DNA of 64,000 nucleotides from Companilactobacillus sp. (GCF_022484265.1 NZ_JAKVLR010000001.1:124001-188000); one strand, 5' to 3'. Shown: positions 1 through 8,518, counted from the stretch's first letter. Translations and numbers: made by a program. Notes: generated by a model not told the origin, from the letters alone.

Positions 1-1
1 C

Positions 2-1105
2 CAAGATAAGATAACAACTCGCGCCCGTGAACGTTCGGTAGCTAATCACATAGCTTATTGGATCGTTGGTGTTATTGCAGTTTTAGCAGTAATAGTTGCT
101 ATCATTGGATTTAATTACGTTAATAGTTCACTTCAACCTTATAATTCCAATAGTAAAGAAGATATGATCGTTAAGATTCCCGCAGGATCATCAAGTAAAG
201 ATATTGCTAAGACACTTGAATCAGACAAAGTCATCAAGAGTGCGACTGTATTCAATTATTACATCAAGGCACATAACTACACTGATTTTCAAGCCGGTTA
301 CTATACTTTCAATCAATCCATGTCAATGAGCGATATTGTTAATCAGCTTCAAAAGGGCGGAAGTGCCGAACCAACTGGTACTTCATCTAATACAGTCCTT
401 GTTCGTGAAGGTGTAACAATTGATCAAATTGGTGATCAGATTCAAAAGAGTACTAAGTTCAAGAAATCTGACTTTTTAAAACTCATGAAAGACCAATCTT
501 ACATGAAACAATTGCAGAAGAAGTATCCTGAATTGTTGGATTCTTCAATGGCAAATAAGAATGTCAGATATCATCTTGAAGGTTACTTGTTCCCAGCTAC
601 ATATGGTGTCTTCAAGGGAATGACTTTGAAGCAATTAGTTGACCAAATGGTCGCAAAAGAAAATACAGTCTTGCAACCATACTATTCACAAATGAAGGAA
701 AAGGACATGACTGTCCAAGAGACATTGACTCTTGCTTCTCTAGTTGAGCGTGAAGGACTTAACATGAAGGATCGTCAAAAGATTGCTGGTGTATTCTACA
801 ATCGTTTCGATGCTAACATGCCGCTTCAATCAGATATTTCAGTAATGTACGCCTTGAATACTCACAAAACGAGTTTGAGCAACAAAGATACTAGTGTAAA
901 ATCTCCTTATAACTTATATAAGAATCGGGGATACGGACCTGGTCCATTTAACTCGCCTAGTTTGCAATCCATTCAAGCTACATTGAATCCAACCGATAGA
1001 AGTGCTGGATACCTTTACTTCTTCGCTAATTTGAAGACTGGTAAAGTTACATATTCAACAACCTTCAGTCAACATCAAAATAGGTATGATACGCTTGATC
1101 AATAG
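2..1105 (+). CDS. mltG: Endolytic murein transglycosylase MltG, 5'-truncated
   Basis: The reading frame is open from base 2, so the true start lies upstream of the window; the ATG at 164 is internal. Codons before it encode a basic stretch and then a hydrophobic segment (about bases 53-118), the usual single N-terminal membrane anchor. The extracellular YceG/MltG domain follows, with the conserved LASLVEREG motif holding the catalytic Glu (codon at 746). MltG cleaves nascent glycan strands at the membrane and sets their length together with the elongation machinery. It ends in a terminator-like hairpin before greA, as is common in lactobacilli. Product is certain; only the N-terminal end is missing. 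Confidence 0.95.
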   Translation, partial: QDKITTRARERSVANHIAYWIVGVIAVLAVIVAIIGFNYVNSSLQPYNSNSKEDMIVKIPAGSSSKDIAKTLESDKVIKSATVFNYYIKAHNYTDFQAGYYTFNQSMSMSDIVNQLQKGGSAEPTGTSSNTVLVREGVTIDQIGDQIQKSTKFKKSDFLKLMKDQSYMKQLQKKYPELLDSSMANKNVRYHLEGYLFPATYGVFKGMTLKQLVDQMVAKENTVLQPYYSQMKEKDMTVQETLTLASLVEREGLNMKDRQKIAGVFYNRFDANMPLQSDISVMYALNTHKTSLSNKDTSVKSPYNLYKNRGYGPGPFNSPSLQSIQATLNPTDRSAGYLYFFANLKTGKVTYSTTFSQHQNRYDTLDQ

Positions 1106-1130
1106 TGTAAAATGTAAATAGTTTAAAACT

Positions 1131-1163
1131 GTCATCTAATCAAATTTTGGTTAGATGACTTTT
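1131..1163 (+). terminator. Rho-independent terminator after mltG
   Basis: A 12-bp stem (1131-1142 with 1148-1159, one G-U pair) and a short AT loop are followed by a brief T run. It separates mltG from greA, although the T tract is short, so read-through is possible. Confidence 0.6.
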
Positions 1164-1238
1164 GAAATTATGAGATTGGTTATGAAACACCTTACGTTTT
1201 CAAATATTAATGAATTAAAGATTTATGGAGGAATTACA

Positions 1239-1715
1239 ATGGCAGACAAAAGCTATCCAATGACAGCAGAAGGAAAGAAGAAACTTGAGGAGGAATTAGA
1301 AGACCTCAAGAAAGTAAAACGTCCTGAAGTTATCAACCGTATTAAAATCGCTAGAGGTTTTGGCGATTTGTCAGAAAACTCAGAATATTCAGCAGCTAAA
1401 GATGAGCAAAGTGTCGTTGAATCACGTATTTCACAAGTTATTGAAATGCTTCAATATGCGGATGTTGTTGATACTAACGAAATTGCTCATGATGAAGTGT
1501 CAATCGGTAAGAAAGTAACAGTCCAAGAAGACGATGATGATCCAGAAGTTTATACTATTGTAGGTTCTGCTGAGTCAGATCCTGACAATGGTAAGATCTC
1601 GAACGATTCACCAATTGCTCAAGCTTTAATTGGCAAACGTGTTGGTGATGATGTGACAGTTCAAACGCCTGCTGGAAGTTACACGTTGACAATCAAAGCC
1701 GTAGATGTTGCCTAA
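1239..1715 (+). CDS. greA: Transcription elongation factor GreA
   Basis: 158-residue protein of normal GreA length. It has an N-terminal coiled coil (about residues 10-75) carrying the acidic tip and the FGDLSENSEY motif, then a C-terminal FKBP-like domain ending near IGKRVGDDV. It enters the secondary channel of RNA polymerase and stimulates transcript cleavage in backtracked complexes. The start was set at the ATG at 1239 because GGAGGAA at 1227-1233 lies just upstream and the protein then begins MADKSYPMT, as in relatives. An in-frame upstream start at 1155 would add 28 residues unlike the family. It is a single gene between terminator-like structures. Confidence 0.97.
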   Translation: MADKSYPMTAEGKKKLEEELEDLKKVKRPEVINRIKIARGFGDLSENSEYSAAKDEQSVVESRISQVIEMLQYADVVDTNEIAHDEVSIGKKVTVQEDDDDPEVYTIVGSAESDPDNGKISNDSPIAQALIGKRVGDDVTVQTPAGSYTLTIKAVDVA

Positions 1716-1729
1716 AGAAAACGTTTTCT
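1716..1729. promoter_or_regulatory. Perfect 14-bp palindrome resembling a cre site
   Basis: AGAAAACGTTTTCT lies directly after the greA stop and 47 bases before the next start. Its centre matches the CcpA operator core (AAnCGnTT) but the outermost bases differ from TG...CA. It could equally be a chance palindrome or a small hairpin. Confidence 0.3.
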
Positions 1730-1776
1730 GGTAAGCTTACTTCGTGTGGTTTAATATAAACGATGAGGTGAGTCAA

Positions 1777-2073
1777 ATGAAAATCGAAATTAGTGAAAAA
1801 GCAGCAAAGTGGTACGAGGAAAATGTTGGTCTAAAAGCTGGAGACGGCATTAGATTTTACGGAAAAGTTTACGGAAAAACTATGGTACATGAGGGTTTCT
1901 CCATCGCATTTAGAAAAGAAGAACCAGTTAAGCCGGAGTCAAGTACAGTCGTGGATGGTATTACGTACTTTATTACGGATAATGACACTTGGTTTTTTGC
2001 AAGATACGATTTGGAAGTAGAATATGACCCAAGTATTGATGGTCCACAGTATATTTTTAAATCAAATGAATAA
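1777..2073 (+). CDS. HesB/IscA-like family protein without cysteines (YneR type)
   Basis: 98-residue protein that looks like the small HesB/YneR branch of the Fe-S biogenesis domain family: MKIEISEKAAKWY at the N-terminus, a central GDGIRFYGKVYG and a C-terminal beta-rich part. The predicted product has no cysteine at all, so it cannot ligate an Fe-S cluster as IscA/SufA proteins do; a scaffold role should not be assumed. The start is the ATG at 1777, preceded by GAGGTG at 1765-1770; an in-frame start at 1744 has no ribosome site. It lies between greA and a penicillin-binding protein, with no other Fe-S genes near. Function unknown. Confidence 0.75.
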   Translation: MKIEISEKAAKWYEENVGLKAGDGIRFYGKVYGKTMVHEGFSIAFRKEEPVKPESSTVVDGITYFITDNDTWFFARYDLEVEYDPSIDGPQYIFKSNE

Positions 2074-2099
2074 GGATTTAGTATTTTGAAGGGAAACCT

Positions 2100-4214
2100 A
2101 TGAAGAGAATACTGGAATTAATAAGAAAAAGAACAGGTAGTCAAGCGAAGTCTACTATTCCGTTTCGTTTAAACCTGCTTTTTTTTATTGTCTTTGCATT
2201 GTTCGCACTTCTAGTCGGACAATTAGCTTATCTACAAATAGTTTATGGTGGTAAGTTTCAAGCAGAGGTCGATAGAACAGACAAAACTGTAATGCAGGGT
2301 AATGTTCCACGAGGGATGATCTATGATTCCAAGGGAAGATTATTAGTTGGTAATTCAACTCAAAGTGCAATTACCTACACTAAGAGTGCGGGAGTAAAGA
2401 CTAGCGATATTTATCAAATCGTTAATCGTTTGACTCAATACGTGAATATTAAAAAAGGCAAGTTGACTGAGCGCGATAAAGCAGATTATATTTTGGCGGC
2501 GCCAAATAAATCCGCTAGCGTAGCAAAACAAATGCCAAAATCTTATTCACAAGATTCAGATGGAAATGCTTACTCTGCTAACAAGATATATGCTAACGAA
2601 GTCAAGTATATTCAAGAACAAGGTATCCATTTATCAAATAAAGAACTTGCTAAAGCTACTGCCTTTAAGACAATGAGTTCGGCATATTCTCTATCAACAG
2701 TTTTTGTTAAAGATGAGGGTTTAACATCCAAGGAAATTGCCCAAGTCAGTGAACATTTAACTGAGTTACCAGGTATTTCAGTCGGAAGTAACTGGAATCG
2801 TGATTATCCACAAGGAAAGTCAATTGCTAGTATCATTGGTGGCGTATCGACTGAACAAGAAGGTATTCCCAATGATGAATTGAATATTATGCTTGCATCT
2901 GGATATTCACGAAATGACCGTGTTGGAACTAGTTACCTTGAAAAGAGCTATGAATCGATTTTGGCTGGAACGAAGAGTCAAAGACAGGTAGCAATCGGTT
3001 CAAACAATCAGATCAAGAGCAGTAAAGAAATCTATGCTGGTCAAAAGGGTGGCAACCTTAATTTGACGATTGATTCTGCCTTCCAGAAAAAGGTTCAAAG
3101 TGCGTTAGATACACAGTTTGCTGCTGCTAAGGGTGCAGGAATTACTCAATATTCCGATGGTGCCTATGCTGTAGCAATGAATCCTAAGACTGGTGCAATT
3201 TTAGCCATGGCCGGGACTCGTAATGATACCAATACTGGTAAGACAACTGAGGATTCTCTTGGGGTTATCAATCGGACATTCGTTATGGGTTCTGCTGTTA
3301 AGGGTGCCACAGTTTTAGGTGCCTTGATGGACGGAGTTATCACACCGGATAACAACACGTTACCTGATCAACCAATTTATCTACCAGGCACACCAGTCAA
3401 GAAATCTGTCTATCCAATTGGGACTTATAGTGCCTTGAGTGCTGAAAAAGCCCTTCAAGTATCTTCTAACGAATACATGATGGCTTTAGCAATCAAAGAA
3501 GGTAAAGCTACGTACACGCCTAACACAGCGCTTCATCTAAGCAATGATGTTTTCGATGTTATGCGTGGATACTTTAATCAATTCGGACTAGGTGTCAAAA
3601 CTGGGATCGATATCTCTGGTGAGACGACAGGTATTGAAGGTGCAAGTAGAACTAGCGATGGTCAATTAAAGACTGGTTCTGCACTGGATTTGTCCTATGG
3701 TAACTACGATGCCTATACGTTAATTGAAATGGCTCAATACATTTCAACCATCGCAAATGGTGGATATCGGATGAGACCATACATCGTACAGTCTGTTCAA
3801 AAGACTCAAAATGATGGTAAAAAGGGTGCAATCGAATCAGTTACAAAGCCAAAAGTTCTCAATCGTGTTGGCTTTACTGATGCAGATTTAAGGGTTGTTA
3901 AGAACGGTATGTACAATGTAGTTCACGGAACTGATCCATGGACTACAGGTACACTATTGAAGGATATTAGCCCTTCAGTATCTGCCAAAACAGGTACAGC
4001 TCAATCGTTCTACTATAATCCAGAAGACCCTAACAATCCGGATCCTCCTGCAACTATCACTACTAGTTTGGTATCATTTGGTCCTTCAGATGATCCTAAT
4101 ATCGCATTGGCCATTGTATTTCCAAACTTGTCATCTGAAGACGGTAACTACCCACAACAGGTAGCTAAACAAATCTATACTGATTACTACAAGATGACTA
4201 ATCAAAGTAAATAA
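2100..4214 (+). CDS. Class B penicillin-binding protein (PBP2b type), peptidoglycan transpeptidase
   Basis: 704 residues. A cytoplasmic N-terminus and one transmembrane segment (about residues 24-46) are followed by the PBP dimerisation domain and a C-terminal transpeptidase domain. All three catalytic motifs are intact: SAVK (nucleophile Ser398), SSN (455-457) and KTG (630-632). There is no C-terminal PASTA domain, which points to the elongation-type PBP2b rather than the divisome PBP2x. It forms peptide cross-links in the wall and is a beta-lactam target. It starts 26 bases after the HesB-like gene and may share its transcript; rpmG follows after a gap. The exact paralogue name is an inference. 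Confidence 0.93.
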   Translation: MKRILELIRKRTGSQAKSTIPFRLNLLFFIVFALFALLVGQLAYLQIVYGGKFQAEVDRTDKTVMQGNVPRGMIYDSKGRLLVGNSTQSAITYTKSAGVKTSDIYQIVNRLTQYVNIKKGKLTERDKADYILAAPNKSASVAKQMPKSYSQDSDGNAYSANKIYANEVKYIQEQGIHLSNKELAKATAFKTMSSAYSLSTVFVKDEGLTSKEIAQVSEHLTELPGISVGSNWNRDYPQGKSIASIIGGVSTEQEGIPNDELNIMLASGYSRNDRVGTSYLEKSYESILAGTKSQRQVAIGSNNQIKSSKEIYAGQKGGNLNLTIDSAFQKKVQSALDTQFAAAKGAGITQYSDGAYAVAMNPKTGAILAMAGTRNDTNTGKTTEDSLGVINRTFVMGSAVKGATVLGALMDGVITPDNNTLPDQPIYLPGTPVKKSVYPIGTYSALSAEKALQVSSNEYMMALAIKEGKATYTPNTALHLSNDVFDVMRGYFNQFGLGVKTGIDISGETTGIEGASRTSDGQLKTGSALDLSYGNYDAYTLIEMAQYISTIANGGYRMRPYIVQSVQKTQNDGKKGAIESVTKPKVLNRVGFTDADLRVVKNGMYNVVHGTDPWTTGTLLKDISPSVSAKTGTAQSFYYNPEDPNNPDPPATITTSLVSFGPSDDPNIALAIVFPNLSSEDGNYPQQVAKQIYTDYYKMTNQSK

Positions 4215-4298
4215 AAATTCACTCTTTTAAATTAAGTGAAAAAATGCTATATTTAATTAGTTGAATTTAGTTAAGAATTATGAAAGGATGTTCCAATA

Positions 4299-4448
4299 AT
4301 GAGAGTAAATATAACTTTGGAATGTACTTCATGTCATGAACGTACATATCTAACAAGTAAAAGCAAACGTAATAGCCCTGATCGTTTGGAGCTTAAGAAA
4401 TATTGCCCACGCGAACGTACTGTTACATTGCATCGTGAAACAAAATAA
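4299..4448 (+). CDS. rpmG: 50S ribosomal protein L33
   Basis: 49-residue protein with the L33 signature: MRVNITLEC at the start, SPDRLELKKYCPRE in the middle and the terminal TLHRETK. The first zinc-ribbon pair (CTSC) is present, but the second is reduced to a single Cys (CPRE), so the full four-cysteine site is not formed. This is a mixed state between zinc-binding C+ and zinc-free C- forms of L33, and I recall it as common in lactobacilli. AAAGGA precedes the ATG by about 10 bases. It is followed immediately by a strong terminator. Other L33 copies are expected elsewhere in the genome. Confidence 0.95.
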   Translation: MRVNITLECTSCHERTYLTSKSKRNSPDRLELKKYCPRERTVTLHRETK

Positions 4449-4479
4449 ACAACAGGTATAATTCCTGTTGTTTTTTTTT
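4448..4479 (+). terminator. Rho-independent terminator of rpmG
   Basis: Nine-base stem AACAACAGG/CCTGTTGTT (4448-4456 with 4464-4472) with a 7-base loop and nine Ts. It begins at the last base of the rpmG stop codon. Confidence 0.9.
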
Positions 4480-4496
4480 ACTGGAGGTGCCTCTTT

Positions 4497-5054
4497 TTGG
4501 ATAAAGTTAGTTTTAGAAAACAACAACTTGATACAGTTAACAAATTTATGAAAACTGAACAAGCACAAAAAGAAATTAACGAAATTTACTTGCAGCTATT
4601 CTCAAATCCTGATTTTCAGACCGCAAAATCAATCGGGATAACTTTGAGTATTGATAGCGAAATCCCTACATTTCCGATTATCAACAAATGTTGGGAAGAT
4701 GGTAAATCTGTTTATATCCCGAAAACATTCAATGATTATTCGATGACCTTTGCTCGTTATCAAAAAAACACTGAATTGGAAATGAACTCGTTTGGGACTA
4801 ATGAACCAAAGGATTTTACGACTGATACGTTGAATCCCCCTGAGTTATTGATTGTTCCTGGAATTGCATTTTCTCGAGAAGGTCACAATCGTTTGGGATT
4901 TGGTTCTGGATATTATGACCGGTACTTGGCACAATATCCAACCAAAACAATCGCTTTGGCTGTTTCTAGACAGTTTTTCGTTAAGGCACCTTGGCCAATT
5001 TATACATTGGATAAACCGGTAGACCAAATAATTTCAGTTGCAGAGGGTGAGTAA
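4497..5054 (+). CDS. 5-formyltetrahydrofolate cyclo-ligase
   Basis: 185 residues of the FTHF cyclo-ligase (MTHFS) family. It makes 5,10-methenyl-THF from 5-formyl-THF with ATP. The C-terminal signature PGIAFSREGHNRLGFGSGYY is clear, as is the N-terminal basic FRKQQL region. Translation starts at a TTG (4497), supported by GGAGGTG at 4483-4489. The stop is one base from the ATG of the rhomboid gene, so the two are translationally linked, followed by yqgQ and glcK in the arrangement known from Bacillus and lactobacilli. Confidence 0.93.
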   Translation: MDKVSFRKQQLDTVNKFMKTEQAQKEINEIYLQLFSNPDFQTAKSIGITLSIDSEIPTFPIINKCWEDGKSVYIPKTFNDYSMTFARYQKNTELEMNSFGTNEPKDFTTDTLNPPELLIVPGIAFSREGHNRLGFGSGYYDRYLAQYPTKTIALAVSRQFFVKAPWPIYTLDKPVDQIISVAEGE

Positions 5055-5055
5055 T

Positions 5056-5730
5056 ATGTCAAATAGACGACAACAACCATTTGTGACCTGGGCACTGCTG
5101 TTGATCATTGCAGTTGTCTTTGTATTTGAATCAATGATGCCTGGAGGTTCCACCAGTGTAAGCACTCTGATTAAAATGGGAGCGGAAACTAATTCCTTAG
5201 TTCAATCTGGGGAATGGTGGAGATTGATCGTTCCAATGTTCTTGCATATTGGCGTTGCTCATATCTTGATGAATGGTGTTACACTGTACATTGTTGGTCA
5301 AATTTTAGAGCCACTGATTGGACACGTTAGATTCTTCGTGATATTCATACTTAGTGGTATCACCGGTAATTTAGCTAGTTTTGCATTTGGCTCAAGCAAT
5401 TCGATTTCCGCTGGTGCAAGTACTTCTTTATTTGGATTATTTGCGGCATTTTTGGCACTGGCATTGGTTTACCGTGAAAATCATTTTCTAAGTGAATTAG
5501 GTAAATCGTTTTTAGCATTAATTATCATTAACTTGTTGCTCGACTTTACGATGACTGGCGTTGACATTTGGGGACACATTGGTGGCGCTGCTGGCGGATT
5601 TTTATTAGGAATCGCCCTAGGCTTGCCAGGAATCAGAAGACCAAATGTTTTTATTCGTGTCATTGCGGTCATTGCATGTCTAGTAATGTCTTACTTCATG
5701 TATTCAAAGGGTATGGTAGTTTATGGATAA
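5056..5730 (+). CDS. Rhomboid family intramembrane serine protease
   Basis: 224 residues with about six hydrophobic segments. The catalytic dyad is visible: Ser122 in GASTSLFG and His174 in WGHIGGAAGG. The conserved HILMN motif of the second helix and EWWRLIVPMFLH before it also fit. It lacks the N-terminal cytosolic domain and the C-terminal TPR repeats of Bacillus YqgP/GluP, so it is a minimal form. The ATG at 5056 is preferred over an upstream TTG because GAGGGTGAG lies just upstream and it abuts the previous stop. It overlaps yqgQ by 8 bases. Substrates are unknown. Confidence 0.92.
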   Translation: MSNRRQQPFVTWALLLIIAVVFVFESMMPGGSTSVSTLIKMGAETNSLVQSGEWWRLIVPMFLHIGVAHILMNGVTLYIVGQILEPLIGHVRFFVIFILSGITGNLASFAFGSSNSISAGASTSLFGLFAAFLALALVYRENHFLSELGKSFLALIIINLLLDFTMTGVDIWGHIGGAAGGFLLGIALGLPGIRRPNVFIRVIAVIACLVMSYFMYSKGMVVYG

Positions 5731-5959
5731 CAAGAATTTACACTTTCGAACCCTGTACGACGTTCAGCAACTGCTGAAAAGGTTCGGGACCTATGTCCAT
5801 TTAGGAAAAAGGCTTTGGGACATAGAACTTATGTCAATTGAGTTGAAAAATATATATAATAATGAAATGATAGATAAACAGACATTTATCAATGCTCAGA
5901 TCGTTTTAAAATCAGAGCACAGAAAAGAAGAAGAAAAGGAAGAGGAACGTTCGAAGTGA
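5723..5959 (+). CDS. yqgQ: YqgQ family protein (DUF910)
   Basis: 78-residue protein with the YqgQ signature TLYDVQQLLKRFGTYVH and GKRLWDIELM, ending in a Lys/Glu-rich tail. The core is a small helical bundle of unknown function. It sits between a rhomboid protease and glucokinase with overlaps at both ends (8 bases upstream, 4 bases downstream), as in Bacillus, which implies co-translation. Confidence 0.88.
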   Translation: MDNKNLHFRTLYDVQQLLKRFGTYVHLGKRLWDIELMSIELKNIYNNEMIDKQTFINAQIVLKSEHRKEEEKEEERSK

Positions 5960-6918
5960 CAGATAAAAAGTTAATCGGTGTTGACCTTGGTGGTACAACA
6001 ATTAAATTCGCTATTCTCACACCCGAAGGTGAGATCCAACAAAAATGGAGTATTGAAACTAACATCCTTTCTGATGGACAATTAATTATTCCTGATATTA
6101 TCGATTCAATTAATCACCATCTTGATATGTATGAAATGAAAGCAGATCAATTTGTCGGAATCGGTTTAGGTTCACCCGGGACAATCAATTTCAAGAACGG
6201 TACGATCAAGGGTGCCTACAATTTAAACTGGAAAGATTCAGTTTATCCAGTTAGAGATATTCAAGAAGGAACAGGTATTCCTGTTACGATTGAAAATGAT
6301 GCTAACGTTGCTGCACTTGGCGAAAGATGGATGGGTGCTGGTAACAACGCTGATGACGTCGTATTCGTTACATTGGGTACAGGTGTCGGTGGCGGTATTA
6401 TCGCTGACGGCCATATCCTTCATGGTGCTGGTGGTGCTGCTGGTGAAATTGGTCATGTAACTGTTGATCCTAATGGATTCATGTGTACTTGCGGCAAACG
6501 TGGCTGCTTAGAAACTATCGCTTCAGCAACTGGTGTTGTTCGCGTTGCTCGTGATCGTGCATCAGAATATGCTGGTAAATCAGAACTTAAAGCTATGCTT
6601 GATGATGGTCAAGATATTTCTGCTAAAGATGTTTTTGATTTGGCTAAACAAGATGACGACCTTGCATTGATCGTGGTTGACTATGTCTGTGACTCATTAG
6701 GTTTTGCTTTAGCAAATATCGCTAATTCATTGAATCCTAAGTATGTAATTATTGGTGGCGGAGTTTCAGCTGCAGGTAAGTTCCTAAGCGATAAAGTTGA
6801 TGCAGCAATGAGAAAGAATGAATTTGCTACAATCAAAGATTCAACTGAGTTGAAATTAGCTAGTTTGGGTAACGAAGCCGGTGTAATTGGAGCTGCTTCA
6901 CTGATTAAAGTTGATTAG
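5956..6918 (+). CDS. glcK: Glucokinase, ROK family
   Basis: 320 residues. It phosphorylates free glucose to glucose-6-phosphate with ATP in the cytoplasm. The N-terminal phosphate-binding motif GVDLGGTTIKFAIL, the END motif, GTGVGGGII and the ROK zinc motif CTCGKRGCLE are all present. The start is a GTG at 5956 that overlaps the yqgQ stop. The downstream gene encodes a rhodanese-like protein 13 bases away. In lactobacilli this enzyme serves glucose released from disaccharides or taken up by permeases. Confidence 0.96.
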   Translation: MTDKKLIGVDLGGTTIKFAILTPEGEIQQKWSIETNILSDGQLIIPDIIDSINHHLDMYEMKADQFVGIGLGSPGTINFKNGTIKGAYNLNWKDSVYPVRDIQEGTGIPVTIENDANVAALGERWMGAGNNADDVVFVTLGTGVGGGIIADGHILHGAGGAAGEIGHVTVDPNGFMCTCGKRGCLETIASATGVVRVARDRASEYAGKSELKAMLDDGQDISAKDVFDLAKQDDDLALIVVDYVCDSLGFALANIANSLNPKYVIIGGGVSAAGKFLSDKVDAAMRKNEFATIKDSTELKLASLGNEAGVIGAASLIKVD

Positions 6919-6931
6919 AGGGATTCTTTAG

Positions 6932-7336
6932 ATGCAAGTGTTAAATATTGTTTTATATATAATTGTTATTGGTATATTCGCTTATATGGGTGGATCTTGG
7001 TTATATTACCGATATCAGGGAAAGAAACTTGGCGGCTCTATTACCCAAGAGGAATTTGAAGAAAATATGCGTAAAGCACAAATTGTTGATTTGAGGGAGA
7101 AGAATAACTTCGATTCAAAGCACATCCTTGGTGCCAGAAATTTACCATATTCACAACTCAAATACGTTGAGGGCGAACTGCGTCCAGATCTTCCAGTTTA
7201 CTTATATGATGAACGTAAAAATATTTGTATTCGAGCAGCTTTGAAATTCAAAAAATGGGGTTTCACTGATGTTCATTGGCTAGAAGATCGTTTTTCCGAT
7301 TGGACAGGCAAGACTAAGAAAACTACTAAGATATAA
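6932..7336 (+). CDS. Membrane-anchored rhodanese-like protein lacking the catalytic cysteine
   Basis: 134 residues. An N-terminal transmembrane helix (about residues 4-26) is followed by a rhodanese fold: IVDLREKNNFDSKHILGARN and then PVYLYDERKN. In active sulfurtransferases the loop after the YLY strand begins with Cys; here the residue is Asp93, with the only nearby Cys at 99, so sulfur transfer by the normal mechanism is not expected. It resembles the YqhL/YibN group often found beside glucokinase in lactobacilli. It probably acts as a membrane-proximal binding domain. It is co-transcribed with glcK and followed by a terminator. Confidence 0.82.
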   Translation: MQVLNIVLYIIVIGIFAYMGGSWLYYRYQGKKLGGSITQEEFEENMRKAQIVDLREKNNFDSKHILGARNLPYSQLKYVEGELRPDLPVYLYDERKNICIRAALKFKKWGFTDVHWLEDRFSDWTGKTKKTTKI

Positions 7337-7344
7337 CAAATAAG

Positions 7345-7379
7345 AGGGGCTGAGACAATTGTTTCAGCTCCTATTTTTA
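7345..7379 (+). terminator. Rho-independent terminator after the glcK operon
   Basis: A 12-bp stem (7345-7356 with 7361-7372, including two G-U pairs), loop AATT, and a T-rich tail. The tail runs into the ribosome site of the next gene. Confidence 0.75.
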
Positions 7380-7390
7380 TGGTGAGAAAA

Positions 7391-8518
7391 ATGCAGATAG
7401 TAGAATATAAAATGGTTCAATTTTTGATGAGATTGAAAAAACCCTATCGCTTCGCAGAATCGACGTACCAAACTCGGCCAATCAATATATTAGCTTTAAA
7501 AGACGAGTTGGGTAACGTTGGTTTAGGCGAGGTAGAAGCATTTCAATTTCCAAATTATATTGATGAAACTCAATCAGAATGCGTACGGATCTTAAATACT
7601 CGGATCTTGCCGTTATTAGGGTCAAAAAAATTTGATACTCCCTTTGAATTCAGTAAGTTTATCGACTCCACTAATGGACCATATATGGCTCGCGCGGCCG
7701 CAGAAATGGCTATCTGGGATCTATTTGCAAAGCGTAACGGAGTTTCAGTCCAGAAGCTAATGATGTTAGCTTTAGGTCGAACTGACGCAGTTAAGCCAGA
7801 AGTTTCTGTCGGTGTTGCTATTGGAATAAAAGATGAGACAAGTGAATTAATTGCTGAAATTCGCCGACAATTGGAATTAGGTTATACGCGCATCAAGTTG
7901 AAAATAAACCCAAAATACACGGTCAAGATGTTAAAAGAGGTCAGGACTGAATTTCCAAATCAGCTGATGATGATCGATTGTAATTCTCAATATGGATTAA
8001 AAGACAAATCATTTTTTCAAAATATCGATGGTTTAAACTTTGCAATGATCGAACAGCCTTTAGCAAAAAACGATTTTAGAAATCATGCGAAATTGCAAGC
8101 ACAGCTGAATACTGATATTTGTTTGGATGAAAATATTTTTAACAGCGAAGACATTTGGAAAGTGATCAACTTACAAGCTGGCCGAGTTATCAATATGAAG
8201 ATAGCCAGAGTAGGTGGCATTTCAAATGCATTGGCTCTTACAACGTTGGCTGAGAAACATGGACTAAAAGTTTGGTGTGGCGGTATGTTAGAGACTGGAG
8301 TTGGACGAGCATTTAACTTAGCGTTAGCAAGTATGCCGCTTTTCAGTTTTCCAGGCGATATCTCCGCTTCAGATCGTTATTATGAAAAAGATATCGTGAA
8401 TGAGAAATTTTCAATTGTGAATGGAAAAATCAGGGTGCCTGATACACCAGGCCTCGGAGTATCGTTGAACGAGTTTGCACAAGCTAAGTTCAATGAAATA
8501 GAATGGACTAAGATTTAA
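7391..8518 (+). CDS. Enolase-superfamily enzyme: N-acylamino acid racemase / o-succinylbenzoate synthase group
   Basis: 375 residues with the muconate-lactonizing/OSBS fold. Catalytic residues are in place: KLK (Lys169, Lys171), metal ligands Asp196, Glu221 and Asp246, and Lys270 in NMKIARVGG. The C-terminal GGMLETGVGRA motif is typical of the OSBS/NSAR branch. No menaquinone genes are near, so N-succinyl- or N-acylamino acid racemase activity is more likely than menC function, but sequence alone cannot decide. The ATG at 7391 is chosen because GGTGAG lies at 7381-7386; the ATG at 7379 has no ribosome site. It lies between terminators as a single gene. Confidence 0.82.
   Translation: MQIVEYKMVQFLMRLKKPYRFAESTYQTRPINILALKDELGNVGLGEVEAFQFPNYIDETQSECVRILNTRILPLLGSKKFDTPFEFSKFIDSTNGPYMARAAAEMAIWDLFAKRNGVSVQKLMMLALGRTDAVKPEVSVGVAIGIKDETSELIAEIRRQLELGYTRIKLKINPKYTVKMLKEVRTEFPNQLMMIDCNSQYGLKDKSFFQNIDGLNFAMIEQPLAKNDFRNHAKLQAQLNTDICLDENIFNSEDIWKVINLQAGRVINMKIARVGGISNALALTTLAEKHGLKVWCGGMLETGVGRAFNLALASMPLFSFPGDISASDRYYEKDIVNEKFSIVNGKIRVPDTPGLGVSLNEFAQAKFNEIEWTKI

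Noticed and set aside
4213..4245. TTCACT/AGTGAA inverted repeat after the PBP gene
   Set aside because: Six-base stem with a long loop and no T run; not called as a terminator.
4350..4568. Reverse open frame over rpmG
   Set aside because: Covers rpmG and its terminator; the product is an unlikely Cys/Phe-rich string.
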